DNA of 64,000 bases from Balanoglossus misakiensis (GCA_040954595.2 CM082584.2:2914001-2978000), one strand, 5' to 3'; numbered from the stretch's first letter, positions 7,562 through 18,397 are shown. The notes: generated from the sequence alone by a model not told the origin. Program-made: numbers and translations.

Positions 7562-10500
7562 TATATATTCCTCAATATCTTCTTTGCCACTGTTACGGCC
7601 ATCTGATTTGGAAGTGCATAAATATTAACATATTTCGTGAAATAATCCATCACTACCAATGCATATTTATTCCCTCTCCTGGACTGTGGCAACTCTGTGA
7701 GGTCAGCTGCTACCATCTCAAAAGGTCGTTTCACAGATATGCTCTGCATAGGAGCCCTCGCTTTCGGTGCCGGAGATTTCCTTCGTTGACAAATCTGGCA
7801 ACATTGGACCCACTGTTGAACATCCCGATGCATTCCTGGCCAATAGAATCTCTGTCTACATCGGGCCAATGTTCTCTTCGCTCCCATGTGCCCAGACACC
7901 ACACCACCGTGCAGTTCTTTCAGTATGTTGGGCACCATATTACTTGGCAAGAGTATTAAATTTACTGACTCGCCACGAGGTAGTGTCCACTTCCGGTATA
8001 TTATACCGTGTTGTAGTTTCAGTTTATCAAAGTTATGCCACAGCGATTTCAATCGCCAGTCTTTTCTGCGCAAGGTTTGTTTATCTGGTTTCCGTTCACT
8101 CCTTAGCCATGAGAGCACTTCCCGCAACACCTCATCATCCTGTTGTTCCTTCCTCAGGGCACATAAATTGACATCATTCACCACTGTAGCACCGTGTGAC
8201 CTTGCAGCCTCTGAACTTTGAACCTGATTGACCTTGGGGGCATGTTGTTGAATTGGTTTTGTTGATACCTGTCCTGGAATACACCAGCCTATTTCCTGTT
8301 CATCGTCGTCATCCTGGACTGCCATGTCGCTTTCCGCCTCGATCTGCACTCCCAACCTGGACATGGCATCAGCATTAGAATGTAATTTTCCAGCTCTATG
8401 TGTGACTGCAAAATCGTACATACTTAATTCAATCGCCCATCTCTCTCTACGTCCTGTAGGATCATGGCCCGCCTTGATATCCCTCAGCCCGATTAGTGGT
8501 TTGTGGTCCGTCACTACTTCAAATTTAGCACCACACAAATACGGTCGAAAATGCCGAATACCCCATACAACAGCAAATAACTCCTTGTCATATGTGGCCC
8601 ATTTCTTCTCCGTCTTATTCAGGCTGTGACTTCCATATGCAACAACTTTTTCCCCTTTTTCCCCTTTTTGGGACAGGATCACCCCAACTGCTGAATGAGA
8701 TGCGTCGGTGTGTAGACAAAATGGTTTGGTAAAGTCAGGGTAACCGAGTATCGGCGGATTGGCTAGCGCAGACTTCAGAACCTGGAATGCATTACTACAT
8801 TCATCTGACCATTGAAATGTAATGTCTTTTTCACATAGCCGATGTAATGATGTCGCAATCAATGCAAAATCCTTCACAAATTTTCTATAGTACGATGCTA
8901 ACCCCATAAATCGTCGTACATCAGCTGGACATAATGGGGTAGGGTAAGACCATATACGCTCAGTAATTGCTGGATCTGGGGACACACCGTCCTTGGATAC
9001 TTTATGTCCGAGAAAGACTACTGTATCCTTGAAGAATGTACATTTCGATGGCTGCAACTTGAGGCCTGCTTCTTCAATACGTTTAAATACTTGTTCTAGG
9101 CTTTGCATGTGCTCGTTGAACGTTCGGCTGAAAATAATTACATCATCCAAATACACTAAACATGTCTGCCAGTCCAGCCCTGCTAATACCAATTCCATTA
9201 GCCGCTGGAAGGTAGGGGGTGCGTTGGTGAGACCAAACGGCATGACTTTAAAGTTGTACAACCCAACTCCCGTCGTGAAGGCAGTTTTATCTCTGTCATC
9301 TGGGTGAACCTCAACTTGCCAATATCCCGATGCCAAGTCAATTGTTGAGAATAGTGCTGACCCTGACAACGCATCAATAGTGTCATCAACTCTAGGGAGC
9401 GGGTGCGCATCTCGAACTGTCACTGAGTTCAATTTTCGATAGTCTACACAAAATCGAATTGCGCCATTCTTCTTCCTCGCCAATACGTCCGGTGATGCCC
9501 AGGCCGAGCAGCTCTCTTCAATGACTTCATTCTTTAACATATCTCTCACCTGGTTCTGTATTTCGGCTTGTAGATGTACTGGTACACGTCTGGGCCGCTG
9601 CTTTATTGGCGTAGCCTCTCCTGTATTCACGCGGTGTTGCACCAGATGTGTACGTCCCCGATCACCTGGATATTGACTAAAAATATGATGATATTTATTC
9701 AGCAATTTCCTTACTTCTGTCTTTTGGGGCCCTGAAATTGCTGCCCCCTCAAGTTGAATTTCAGGCATAGGTTCAGTCTGATTTCTGACTTTATTCGTTG
9801 TGTCTATATTGGATACCACAGTACTAGTAGTTTCTCTTTTTAGCTCACAAAGTTCATAGGTATGTATACGGGAGACCATACAAGTCTCCTCTCCAGATGT
9901 AGCGGCAATAAAAGTTCCTACAGGTGTATCTTGATAGAGATTTACGGGTTGTTCTGTTACATTCAAGATCTGCACCAATGCCATGCCGTTGCTGACAGTG
10001 GAAGAGGTTCGAGCTACAGCTAGGCCCCTGCCATCTTTAAAAATATCCTCCGGATCCAAAACTCCGGTATACCCATGAGGCAATGGCTCCCCAGCCGTTG
10101 TTGGCTGTAATCGTATTGGCACTGGCATTTTGGTTCGGGGTGGTATTATGACAGTTTTATTCACTACCGCTCCACATATGTCCGGTATTAATTGGTCTTT
10201 CCGCAGAAATGGAGTTGATTCGCCGTATATCCAAAACATGCCATTGTTACTATCCACATTACCTGCATGCTGCACAAAGAAGTCCCAACCAAGTATCACA
10301 GGGCTGGTCATCCCACGTACCACAAACACAGTATGGTATAGCTCATTACTGCCCACCCGTACTCTGGTTTGTAGTGTTCCCATGATGTCTAACTTTTGTC
10401 CCAGAACCGACGTCGCAACCGTATTTACGGTAGTGTTCAAATATTTCTTTCTCAGGTATGGACTCTTCATCCTAAATTCTTCACTTATCAGTGTTATACC

Positions 10501-10665
10501 TGACCCTGTATCAACCAGGGCTCTTACATCAGTGTCACCAGCTACTATCATCACCATATTTGTAAAGTCTGGTTTGGTAGATTTAGGAGCTGTCATTAAT
10601 TCAGATTCCAATTGGGCCTCACCTTGCGCTGCCAATGCCTGACCCCTTACATCAGCAGCTACCAT
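7561..10665 (-). CDS. pol: Pol polyprotein: protease, RT, RNase H, integrase N-part
   Basis: 1034 residues in the -1 frame after gag. Aspartic protease active site VDTGSG at residues 51-56. Reverse transcriptase with FCVDYRKLN and the catalytic YLDDVIIFS in the middle third. RNase H follows (TDASHSAVGV, YDKELFAVV, VTDHKPL). The integrase starts with an HHCC-type zinc-binding region (LHGGVVSGHMG ... CCQICQRRK) and the first catalytic Asp of the DDE core (MVAADLTE). The frame ends early at TAA 7563-7561, before the second catalytic Asp; the rest of integrase continues in another frame at 6521-7561. ATG at 10665 is probably not used for initiation, since pol is expected as a Gag-Pol fusion through the frameshift site. 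Confidence 0.92.
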   Translation of the reverse strand: MVAADVRGQALAAQGEAQLESELMTAPKSTKPDFTNMVMIVAGDTDVRALVDTGSGITLISEEFRMKSPYLRKKYLNTTVNTVATSVLGQKLDIMGTLQTRVRVGSNELYHTVFVVRGMTSPVILGWDFFVQHAGNVDSNNGMFWIYGESTPFLRKDQLIPDICGAVVNKTVIIPPRTKMPVPIRLQPTTAGEPLPHGYTGVLDPEDIFKDGRGLAVARTSSTVSNGMALVQILNVTEQPVNLYQDTPVGTFIAATSGEETCMVSRIHTYELCELKRETTSTVVSNIDTTNKVRNQTEPMPEIQLEGAAISGPQKTEVRKLLNKYHHIFSQYPGDRGRTHLVQHRVNTGEATPIKQRPRRVPVHLQAEIQNQVRDMLKNEVIEESCSAWASPDVLARKKNGAIRFCVDYRKLNSVTVRDAHPLPRVDDTIDALSGSALFSTIDLASGYWQVEVHPDDRDKTAFTTGVGLYNFKVMPFGLTNAPPTFQRLMELVLAGLDWQTCLVYLDDVIIFSRTFNEHMQSLEQVFKRIEEAGLKLQPSKCTFFKDTVVFLGHKVSKDGVSPDPAITERIWSYPTPLCPADVRRFMGLASYYRKFVKDFALIATSLHRLCEKDITFQWSDECSNAFQVLKSALANPPILGYPDFTKPFCLHTDASHSAVGVILSQKGEKGEKVVAYGSHSLNKTEKKWATYDKELFAVVWGIRHFRPYLCGAKFEVVTDHKPLIGLRDIKAGHDPTGRRERWAIELSMYDFAVTHRAGKLHSNADAMSRLGVQIEAESDMAVQDDDDEQEIGWCIPGQVSTKPIQQHAPKVNQVQSSEAARSHGATVVNDVNLCALRKEQQDDEVLREVLSWLRSERKPDKQTLRRKDWRLKSLWHNFDKLKLQHGIIYRKWTLPRGESVNLILLPSNMVPNILKELHGGVVSGHMGAKRTLARCRQRFYWPGMHRDVQQWVQCCQICQRRKSPAPKARAPMQSISVKRPFEMVAADLTELPQSRRGNKYALVVMDYFTKYVNIYALPNQMAVTVAKKILRNI

Positions 10666-11612
10666 TTTCCCTGTTGTTGTGGTTGATATTGGCTGGGTTG
10701 AGGTGGCCTGTATTTAGCATAACCAGTTTGAACATCATGTTCCCCTTGCAGAGGGCAATGGATTCTTCGGTGACCGTATTCCCCACAAATGTAGCAGTTC
10801 CCTCTGAATACATTTCTCGCTGGTGTTTGCCGAGCACCATTACCACGATTACCCCGATAACTTCTGGCCCCTCTACTAACATTTCGGGTATACCCACTTG
10901 CTTGGTTATAGGCATTACTCGTATTAGTTGTTTCCTTTCCAACTGTCAATTGTTCTATTTTCTGAGGGAGGGTGCTTTCCAATTCTCGGAATCTTTTATC
11001 TATCAATTCGTTGATGTGCACATTGTCAACTGCATTAACACTCGGTGTACACCCAGTTCCATGTGGTACTTTACTAGCTGACATTTTTGTGGCCGCATGA
11101 TGTGCGGCTTCAGTTTTTCGCACCAACAGCACTACTTCATCAAGCGTTTTCTTGTCCGAATTTAAAATCCTCTCCTGGAGTGCAGTATTTCCAAGTCCGC
11201 AGATAAATTGGTCCATTACAATGTCCGCTTTAACACCTGGGTCCAACGTTGGATAGGCAATATCAGCTAGTCGAACTAGCTCAGTCTGATATTCCTCGGC
11301 AGATTCCCCGTTTTGACGAGTTCGTTCCCTAAACAACAGGCGATGCAAACTCACATGTTCTTTACTGCTAAATTTTCCTTCAAGGGCAGCCTTCAACCTG
11401 TCATAATTGTCTTTGTCCGTATCGGCCAATTGTTCATACACTTGAAAGGCATGGCCGTCCAATAAGGCAGGCAACAGTCCAAGTTTGGCTTCTTTGGTAG
11501 TTAAGTCTTTTGTTGCCCTTGCTGCAACTTCAAATTTTCTCACCCAGTCACTAAAGTTCTCACCTTCCAACCCCCGGAACTTATCAGGTAGCTGAACGTA
11601 CGCAGAAGCCAT
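10659..11612 (-). CDS. gag: Gag polyprotein of Ty3/Gypsy element
   Basis: 317 residues from the ATG at 11612. The open frame extends further upstream, but that part runs through the primer site into the LTR, so this ATG (MASAYVQLPDKF) is the first sensible start. The N-terminal two thirds looks like a retrotransposon capsid domain (WVRKFEVAAR near the start, DQFICGLGN in the middle). A single CCHC zinc knuckle, CYICGEYGHRRIHC (C-x2-C-x4-H-x4-C), sits near the C terminus, after an Arg/Gly-rich stretch, and should bind RNA. The frame stops at TAG 10661-10659, six bases after a GGGAAAA slippery heptamer, and pol follows in the -1 frame. Gag would assemble the virus-like particle in the cytoplasm. 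Confidence 0.9.
   Translation of the reverse strand: MASAYVQLPDKFRGLEGENFSDWVRKFEVAARATKDLTTKEAKLGLLPALLDGHAFQVYEQLADTDKDNYDRLKAALEGKFSSKEHVSLHRLLFRERTRQNGESAEEYQTELVRLADIAYPTLDPGVKADIVMDQFICGLGNTALQERILNSDKKTLDEVVLLVRKTEAAHHAATKMSASKVPHGTGCTPSVNAVDNVHINELIDKRFRELESTLPQKIEQLTVGKETTNTSNAYNQASGYTRNVSRGARSYRGNRGNGARQTPARNVFRGNCYICGEYGHRRIHCPLQGEHDVQTGYAKYRPPQPSQYQPQQQGKW
10665..10671 (-). promoter_or_regulatory. -1 ribosomal frameshift heptamer GGGAAAA
   Basis: In the gag frame the codons are CAG GGA AAA TGG TAG. G GGA AAA is a canonical X XXY YYZ slippery heptamer, and a -1 slip reads straight into the pol frame (GGG AAA ATG GTA GCT). The gag stop is two codons away. A downstream pseudoknot or stem was not checked by folding. 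Confidence 0.85.
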
Positions 11613-11695
11613 GCCTGGTGTCCGGTTGTGCTGACTGACGAGAAACACACTCCAATACTTTCCAGGTCGCCCACTTACTGTCTTTATGATGACCG

Positions 11696-11717
11696 TCGAA
11701 TCCCACCGCTGCCACCA
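11696..11717 (-). promoter_or_regulatory. primer binding site, tRNA-Leu(AAG) type
   Basis: Read on the plus strand these 22 bases end CCACCGCTGCCACCA and correspond to the 3' end, including CCA, of animal tRNA-Leu(AAG) as I know that family. The site begins 3 bases inside the 5' LTR, the expected place for minus-strand DNA priming. No tRNA gene body flanks it. Confidence 0.8.
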
Positions 11718-11720
11718 AAT

Positions 11721-11940
11721 ATAACACAGCCGAGGGTGAATTAAATGAGAGTCTTTAATACTCAGACACAGCCAACACAAATATACATTGACTCGTTTAA
11801 ATGGCCGCGGCCATAACTGAACACACCAAACAGAACACTTCCTAGGTCAGGGGTCACCTCAGGGGTTGCCCCTCCTTCAAAATCAGAGTCTCATGTCAAG
11901 CGCCCTCACACAGGCACTATGATACAATACGTCCGTTACA
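11721..11940 (-). repeat. 5' LTR of Ty3/Gypsy element
   Basis: 220 bp, 98% identical to the LTR at 1121-1340. Being upstream of gag on the minus strand it should hold the promoter, although I cannot point to a TATA box with confidence. Confidence 0.93.
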
Positions 11941-11945
11941 TATAT

Positions 11946-14330
11946 GTTTGTGTTTGCAATTATGTTCGTGTTACACTAGGTTCCTTGATTCATAATGTAT
12001 TCCGAGCCGGGGCCATTGTTTCTGAGTTGTAATTGTGGTGATGGCAAACGCCTGTCTGCTTTTGAACTTTCACAGTTGAATGCTTCAATAATAAATTCCT
12101 GACTTTGGATGAACTTCTGTGCTTGAGTTTGTACTCCTTCCGGATGACTCATTCCTGTGGGGAAAACAAATAAACATACATAATGATTACCTTTTGTTAT
12201 TATGCAATGCTTTAGCACCTCCAACTGGTCATGCCTTTTAGCACCTCCAACTGGACATGCCTTTTACACCTGGAACTACATTTATGTGGAATTGACTTTT
12301 GTTCTGATGGAGGTCTCATGTTCCATGGCTCCAGGCACTTCATGCATTTCAATACATTTTTGACAGGCGGATACAACTGGTCGAGAATTCTATGATCACA
12401 GTATTACATTGGTAAAGTAAATCTGATAAGTTCTAGAGAACAGAAAATTCCTCAAAGTTGTTTTGTTTTTCTGATGAGACGGTTGTTTTACCACACAAGC
12501 ATTCAACCAGTTGAGGCTAGAGCATACTTTAGCAGGAAAAAATGTTACATATATTACCTTGTTATAACTCCTGGCAAGCATTGGATAATTGAACGGCTGT
12601 CCTGAGCTGGTGCGACTTGATGCTTTGTGCCACAGAGAGTCCACTGTAATGCCACCAGTCTGGCCCCCTATGTATGTCGTGTTCTGATAATTCTTATACA
12701 ATTCACATGCGCAAGACAATTAAACTATAAGCTAGGGAATCATTGACTGTTGTCACCATGATTTCACAGGGTAACCATAACAACTCAAATGTTGTGTAGA
12801 TCTTTGAACGCCTGGAACTGTATTTTTTGTAACAAGAAAATACACTAATACATGGATATAACAATTAATATGTTGCAGTTAGATAATGATCAAGTGCTTG
12901 TGGGTGTGTGCTTTGATCCCACCATCATGATCTTACTACTCTGTCATTGAGTAATTTGTAAAATAAGTATTGTCGTTGTTGTTGTTTTTGAGAAACAACA
13001 ATGGTGTATATTATAGCTATACAGGCAAGTGTTATGCCCTGCTGGAAGAATAATATTTCCTTCCGTGTAACCATGCACATTGTAGTTCAGCATTCAAACA
13101 TGATAGGACTTATTTTCATCTAAATCAAACCATCAAATGTTTGTTTATCTACACAAAAAGACACCTTTATCTCTTGTTATCCAAATTACCCAGCTAAACA
13201 ATTATCAGACCACATACTTGTTAAGATGTAAATTAAATTGTTCACTGTTCTCTGTCTAAAAATGAAATAACTAGTACAATGTGCATTGCTAAACACATGG
13301 TAAGGTAATGTTGAATTTTTCATTGACGTACAGACACCAAATGTCATTAGATTGTAGCTGTGTTTCTGTAGCCCTACTGATCTCTGTCCAAAAAAGCACT
13401 GGCCTATTACGTTAAAACTTGTCCTAAACAGTGGCGGCCTTTACAAATAGTAAAACTGTTTTATCTAAACACCCACGATCAAACTGAGTTTTGATTGTTG
13501 ACTCGTACTTCGTAACATGGAGTTTACTTTGTAGAGGTCAGTCTAATCAAATCTGATATACAAAATTATAGTTTTAGGTTACATTCGTGAACTACATGAA
13601 CACGAGTTTTTGTTCTTACAACCACATATTGGTGTTCTCAGAAATGGCAAATCAGCAAACTGTGTTCAAAGCAATGACACAGAGACTGTGCTGTGATGTA
13701 CATGTATGGCTTTGTGGACCAGCTGAGTTGTCAAATAACCACATAGGTGTCAACGCACTGATTAGGCAATTAGCACATGCTTATCAAACAGCTGCTGGTG
13801 GCTGTTGTCTGAATCATAGGGACATACACGGAAAGCATATTGAACAAGGGTTGGAACACAATAGTTTTACAACGTCGGAGCAACGGATAGTCTTTTGGAA
13901 TCGGAACACACGCCAATCATACACACATATAAGCATGGCTTTTGAGATCCCATAACGCTTACATGCAGGTCAACACAAAATACACCTACGAACCTCTCAA
14001 TTTAACCAAGCTATTGTGCATTTCTCGACCAAGCATACAAAATTAAACAATATGCGTTGTAACACACCAAAGCGGTAGAGTCCATGACTGAACCAAGAGC
14101 ACAGAGAATTTAAATGTTTAAATCAATTACTACTTAGAGAGAAATCATGGCTTAATCTCAGTTCAAATTGCATATTAGTGCTGAATGTCCACTTTTAGCT
14201 TAGACATCGCAACCATTAGCATGAAGCCCGAGTAATTAGTCAGTTATGTGAAAAATACAATGTTTCAAACTTTTAAGATTTTTAAAATATTGTTGGTGAC
14301 CCTTCCATGTTGCTATGCTCAACTTCGCCT
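11946..14330. other. no gene recognised
   Basis: Unique-looking AT-rich sequence. A short direct repeat (TTTAGCACCTCCAACTGG twice, 12210-12262) is the only structure seen. Open frames such as 12396-12719 (minus) and 13587-13955 (plus) lack recognisable domains or splice context and I do not call them. Confidence 0.5.
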
Positions 14331-14339
14331 TTGAAACCC

Positions 14340-14640
14340 AAAATGCATAACGGCAACAGAATCCAATGGTTTGAATGATGGATTCTCGCTCTTACTGTTA
14401 GACAGTAATACCGCAATGCATTGTGGTAACAGTATCCAGCGGTATCCACAAAGGATTCTGAAATGTATTCTCAAATACCAAAGATTTGTGGATACTGTGA
14501 GAATCCATTGTATATTCTTATGCTGGATACCACGTAGAGGATATCGATGGATTCTCTGTGGATTCCATTGTATATTGTAAGAATCCATCAAAATGGATTC
14601 TGCTGTAACTCGATGGATACGGAACATTTCACACAGTAAA
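14340..14640. repeat. GGATTC/GAATCC-rich element, copy 2
   Basis: Dense GGATTC, GAATCC and GGATAC/GTATCC hexamers on both strands over 300 bp, ending ATTTCACACAGT. Related to 551-815, probably in the opposite orientation. Confidence 0.55.
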
Positions 14641-14856
14641 AACTTGTGCTCATGTAAAGTGGGAAAGAATATTTTGACACATGACTTATGGATATCATAT
14701 GTATAAACTTGCAGCAAGTTATTTGTAATGTCAATGGAAGAAAGAACAGGACGAAGATACTTTAGCCATCGCCCAAGAAATTTTATCATCTTACTGTAAA
14801 ACACCACATAACGAAATAGAGAATAATGTATATGTATTACACGAAAAATTAAACTG

Positions 14857-16119
14857 AAAAATGTAAAATGAAAGTAAATTTGTCCAAAACAAAAATTATT
14901 GTATTTAGAAACGGTGGTATAATTAAGAAAACAGAAAAATGGCTATATGGCGGAGAACAAGTGAATGTTGTATCTTATTATAAATATCTGGGTATTGTGT
15001 TTTCTAGTCGAAATGTATGGTTTAAGGCTGTACAAACTTTATCTGAACAGGCCAAGAAAGCTATATTTACTGTTAACCGCTTTACACGAAAATTTGGAGA
15101 ACTCCCTTGTCAGCTTTACTTTAAAGTGTTTGATATAATGATCTTGTCAATTTTGACATATGGCTCAGAGATATGGGGTTTTCAACCCTACGCATGCGCA
15201 GAAACTGTACATTATAAGTATTGTAAACGCTTTTTAGGCGTAAAAAGTAACACTCCAAATGCCGCTGTAATAGGAGAATTGGGCAGACCACCTATTTTCG
15301 TTCATACATACATTCGATGCATAAAATGGTGGCTGAAATTATTATCTATGCCAAATACACAAATAGCAAAACATTCATATACGCTTCTTGTAAGAGAAGA
15401 TTTACTGGGGAAAACAAATTGGGCATCTCATATTCGTAATATACTTAATAGATATGGTTATGGATATGCTTGGATTAATCAGGGAGTTGGTAATGAAAAA
15501 TTGTTTATTACACTGTTTTCAGATACAGTAAAAGATAATTGGCGTCAAGACTGGTGGGGGGAAATTTCTAGCACAAGCCGTTTACAAATGTTTTGTCAAT
15601 TGAAGAATAGCCCATGCCTTGAAAATTCTTTATTTAATGTTAAAATTAACAAACATAGAAAGGCCCTTTCACAGATACGATGTTCCGGCCACCAGCTTTC
15701 TATTGAAACTGGCCGCAGCAAAGGTCTGGACAGGTCTGAAAGGTTATGTGAAATTTGTAATACATGTATCGTTGAAGATGAATATCATTTTCTTTTTGAA
15801 TGTACGTTTTATCAAAATCTTAGGGAGAAATATTTACCAAAGTGTTTTACAAGATATCATTATCAAGCGAATATGGTCAAACTTTTCACCTCAGGTGATA
15901 CCAATATTATAAATAACCTGGCAAAATATGTATATCAAGCATTCGAATTGCGGAAAGAAGCACTAAATTTGTAATAGCATGTAATACTCTGTCTAAATGT
16001 CTTGTATAGTTTTGTGGTGCAATCAAACCAAGTTCTTTACCTCTGTATCATTTTGATGTACTAAATGCAATGGGCCGGTGGCCTTTATGCAAATAAATAT
16101 TATATTATTATTATATTAT
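14857..16119 (+). mobile_element. 5'-truncated LINE related to LINE-A
   Basis: Flanked by a perfect 13-bp direct repeat AAAAATTAAACTG (14844-14856 and 16120-16132), a target-site duplication. The insert starts inside RT just past the YADD box and runs to a 3' end with GGGCCGGTGGCC, AAATAAA and a TTA-rich tail. Truncation at the 5' end is usual for target-primed reverse transcription. Confidence 0.9.
14868..15974 (+). pseudogene. LINE ORF2 C-terminal fragment
   Basis: 368 codons aligned throughout with the C-terminal third of LINE-A ORF2: KVNLSKTKIIVFRNGG, VSYYKYLGIVFSSRN, YGSEIWGF and the Cys/His segment CEICNTCIVEDEYHFLFEC. The two proteins share roughly half of their residues, so this is a different subfamily rather than a copy of the LINE-A at 1.5-6.3 kb. 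The frame is still intact, suggesting a fairly recent insertion, but without promoter, endonuclease or RT catalytic core it cannot be functional. Confidence 0.88.
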
Positions 16120-16132
16120 AAAAATTAAACTG

Positions 16133-16885
16133 TATTTACTAAGTGAACATCTACAAGAAAAGTAATTGCTGTAAGAAATTAGCAAATGGTTATTTCGAGT
16201 ATAACATGCAACCGGCCCTGGCGACGATGCATTTCAAGGCTCAGGTAGCCAGAGCCTATCGCAACACAGTAAGTGCACGATATGTGCACACATGGATATT
16301 TCTCTGTCAATTAATGTGCAGTTGCGCTATATGCTAACAGAGAGGTCCCAAAATAGGCGTACATGATTTCAGAGATGCTAGTTTATTAAATCTTTATCGA
16401 AGCTTCACCATGCAACTGGCAAACATCTTTGTTGACCTTGTAACTGTCATAAGTCGCTGGCTATGAAACAGACACTCTATTCGACAAAAGTGCATTTTCC
16501 GTCATTAATCTCTATACTAAAACTGGCACAACTATCTGTAACTTGTGACTATTTTGTCAGTTTTATTGTTCTGTGTGTAAACCATGGTTTCTTGTTCGGC
16601 TCCCTATATCAGGATTAGTATTTGTCTTCTCAACTCTACCAGCATGTGCTTTTGTTGACAAAAAATGCATTCAAGCCCGGACTTGAATGCATTTCTTAAT
16701 AGTAAGAATGGTCTACACACGTAAACATGACTTGTTGACTCATAGACATTTTGGGATAAATTCCAGGCAGGAGAACAAGAAAATGTGTGATGTGGTTGAA
16801 ACATAAAACAAAAATTCTGAGAGAATAACCAGATTCAAATAAATGCCCGTTAATGCATTTATTTAAACCAATTTGAGAAAAAAAT
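16133..16885. other. no gene seen
   Basis: Unique-looking sequence between two LINE remnants. No domain, RNA gene or repeat recognised. Confidence 0.45.
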
Positions 16886-17096
16886 GAAACAAATAACGCA
16901 AGTGAGGTTGAACTATTAAGCTTAGAATATTTATTTCCAGGTAATTGTCATATGTAAATGGCTTCAGTGTGATATTTTTGCATCCTGCATCGTATCATGG
17001 ACAGTCATCTCAACATTTAACTGTTATGTCATAATAAAAGTCAGGATGAAAATTACTGTTAGGGACATTTTTAAAGAAAAATGCATGTATGATCAT

Positions 17097-18397
17097 GGCT
17101 AACCTTCTTAAAAATAATGTTGATGTGAGACTTCCAGGATAATGATGAGTCAAGAGTAACTCCACGATAAACAGCAGATGAAACATTATGTAATGGTAAA
17201 TCAGAGACATATAAATTCCCCTCAGGCTTAAACTTCGCCTGGGCTGTTTTGAAAATAACATAGTTTGTTTTGTCAATATTAATAGTAAGTTTATATGACT
17301 TACACCAGGTCTGTACTTTAGTTAGCTAAACATTCAGAGTGGCAAGATCGATTTTGTCCTGCTTATCTGAACAAAATAAATTGGTATCATCTTCAAATAA
17401 CCTGAGTTGAAAATAGTCTGAGGACCTGCAGATATCATTTATATATACTAGAAAAAGAAGTGGACCTAGAATTGATCCCTGTGGAATCCCACAGGAGATC
17501 CTTTTCACTTTTGAAGTATAATTATTGACCTTGACATACTGTTGTCGGTCTTCTATATAAGTCTTAAACCAATTAAGTGTGGATCCCCTAATCCCATAGT
17601 GGCATAGCTTAGCTAACAAAATTGTGTGGTTAATCGTATCAAATGCCTTTTAAAAATCAATGAAGATACCGTTATCAATGTGCTTTTTCAGTTATCTGCT
17701 AAAGCTAACTTGGTACTAAATTTCTTACGAAATCCATATTGGCTGTTAGTGGGAATATCAAACTTTTCAAAAAAAGAACACAGTTGCTTATTTACAATAG
17801 ACTCGTACAGCTTACTAAAGATTGGCAAGACAGAGATAGGTCTGTAATTTCCTATTTCATGAACACAACCCTTTTTAAAAATTGGTGTTACTCTTGCCAT
17901 TTTCAGTTTCTCTGGGAAAATACCCTGTGACAAGGAAATATTAACAATATGAGCAAATGGTTCTGTAATATAATCAGCTGATTCCTTTACAAGTTTTGGA
18001 TAAATATCATCAAAACCAGCAGCTTTACAATGATCTAATACATTAATTTCTCTGAGTATATCACCAGAATGCACAGGATGGAAAAAGAAAGAATGAAAAT
18101 GACGAATACCAAGGCAATCATTGAAATTAGCGCTACAATGTGTTTGTGATGCTAGATAGCGCTACAATGTATTTGTGATGCTAGATTTTGTCCAATGTTG
18201 ACAAAAAAAGAATTAAAGGCGTCAGCTATATCAATATTTTTAGTAACAAAATTCCCGGGGTGTTTGTCATCTTTTATTTTTTGTGGAGCATAAACCTTTG
18301 AATTTTTGTTCAAGATTTCATTGATGACTTGCCATTTTTTGTGGTCCTTCCCAGAGGCTACAGACAGTTGCAATTTATCACAAAAATACTTCTTTGT
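17097..18397 (-). pseudogene. Decayed LINE-B copy (endonuclease/RT fragment)
   Basis: Aligns along its length with the LINE-B at 41752-45749, but is truncated at both ends and broken into several frames. Recognisable RT pieces include VTPIFKKGCVHEIGNYRPIS, YGFRKKFST and GIPQGSILGPLLFLVYINDI; the box that should read FADD reads LFEDD here, so a catalytic-region residue is altered. A segment of the RT is missing near 17640-17690. At 18118-18186 a short block (GCGCTACAATGT...TTGTGATGCTAGAT) is duplicated. Similar 50-bp stretches flank it (16888-16935 and 18398-18445), probably because it landed in another repeat. Confidence 0.88.

Larger units (their letters stand above)
1121..11940 (-). mobile_element. 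Ty3/Gypsy LTR retrotransposon carrying a nested LINE
   Basis: Two 220-bp direct repeats (1121-1340 and 11721-11940) bound gag and pol on the minus strand. TATAT lies immediately outside both ends (1116-1120, 11941-11945), consistent with a 5-bp target duplication. Pol order is protease, reverse transcriptase, RNase H, integrase, the Metaviridae (Ty3/Gypsy) order. The integrase C-terminal part has a GPF motif (WAGPFIV). No env-like frame is seen between integrase and the 3' LTR. LINE-A (1570-6286) is inserted in the 3' region, so the element without it is about 6.1 kb. LTR identity (216/220) points to a fairly recent insertion. An integrase frameshift probably makes this copy non-autonomous. 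Confidence 0.93.

Noticed and set aside
7767-8221. plus-strand frames opposite pol
   Set aside because: Antisense shadows of RNase H/integrase; no independent support.
11696-11717. tRNA-Leu gene fragment
   Set aside because: Only the 3' 22 bases are present, with CCA, at the LTR edge: a primer binding site.
13587-13955. 122-codon frame
   Set aside because: No recognisable domain, weak start context, no neighbouring exons.
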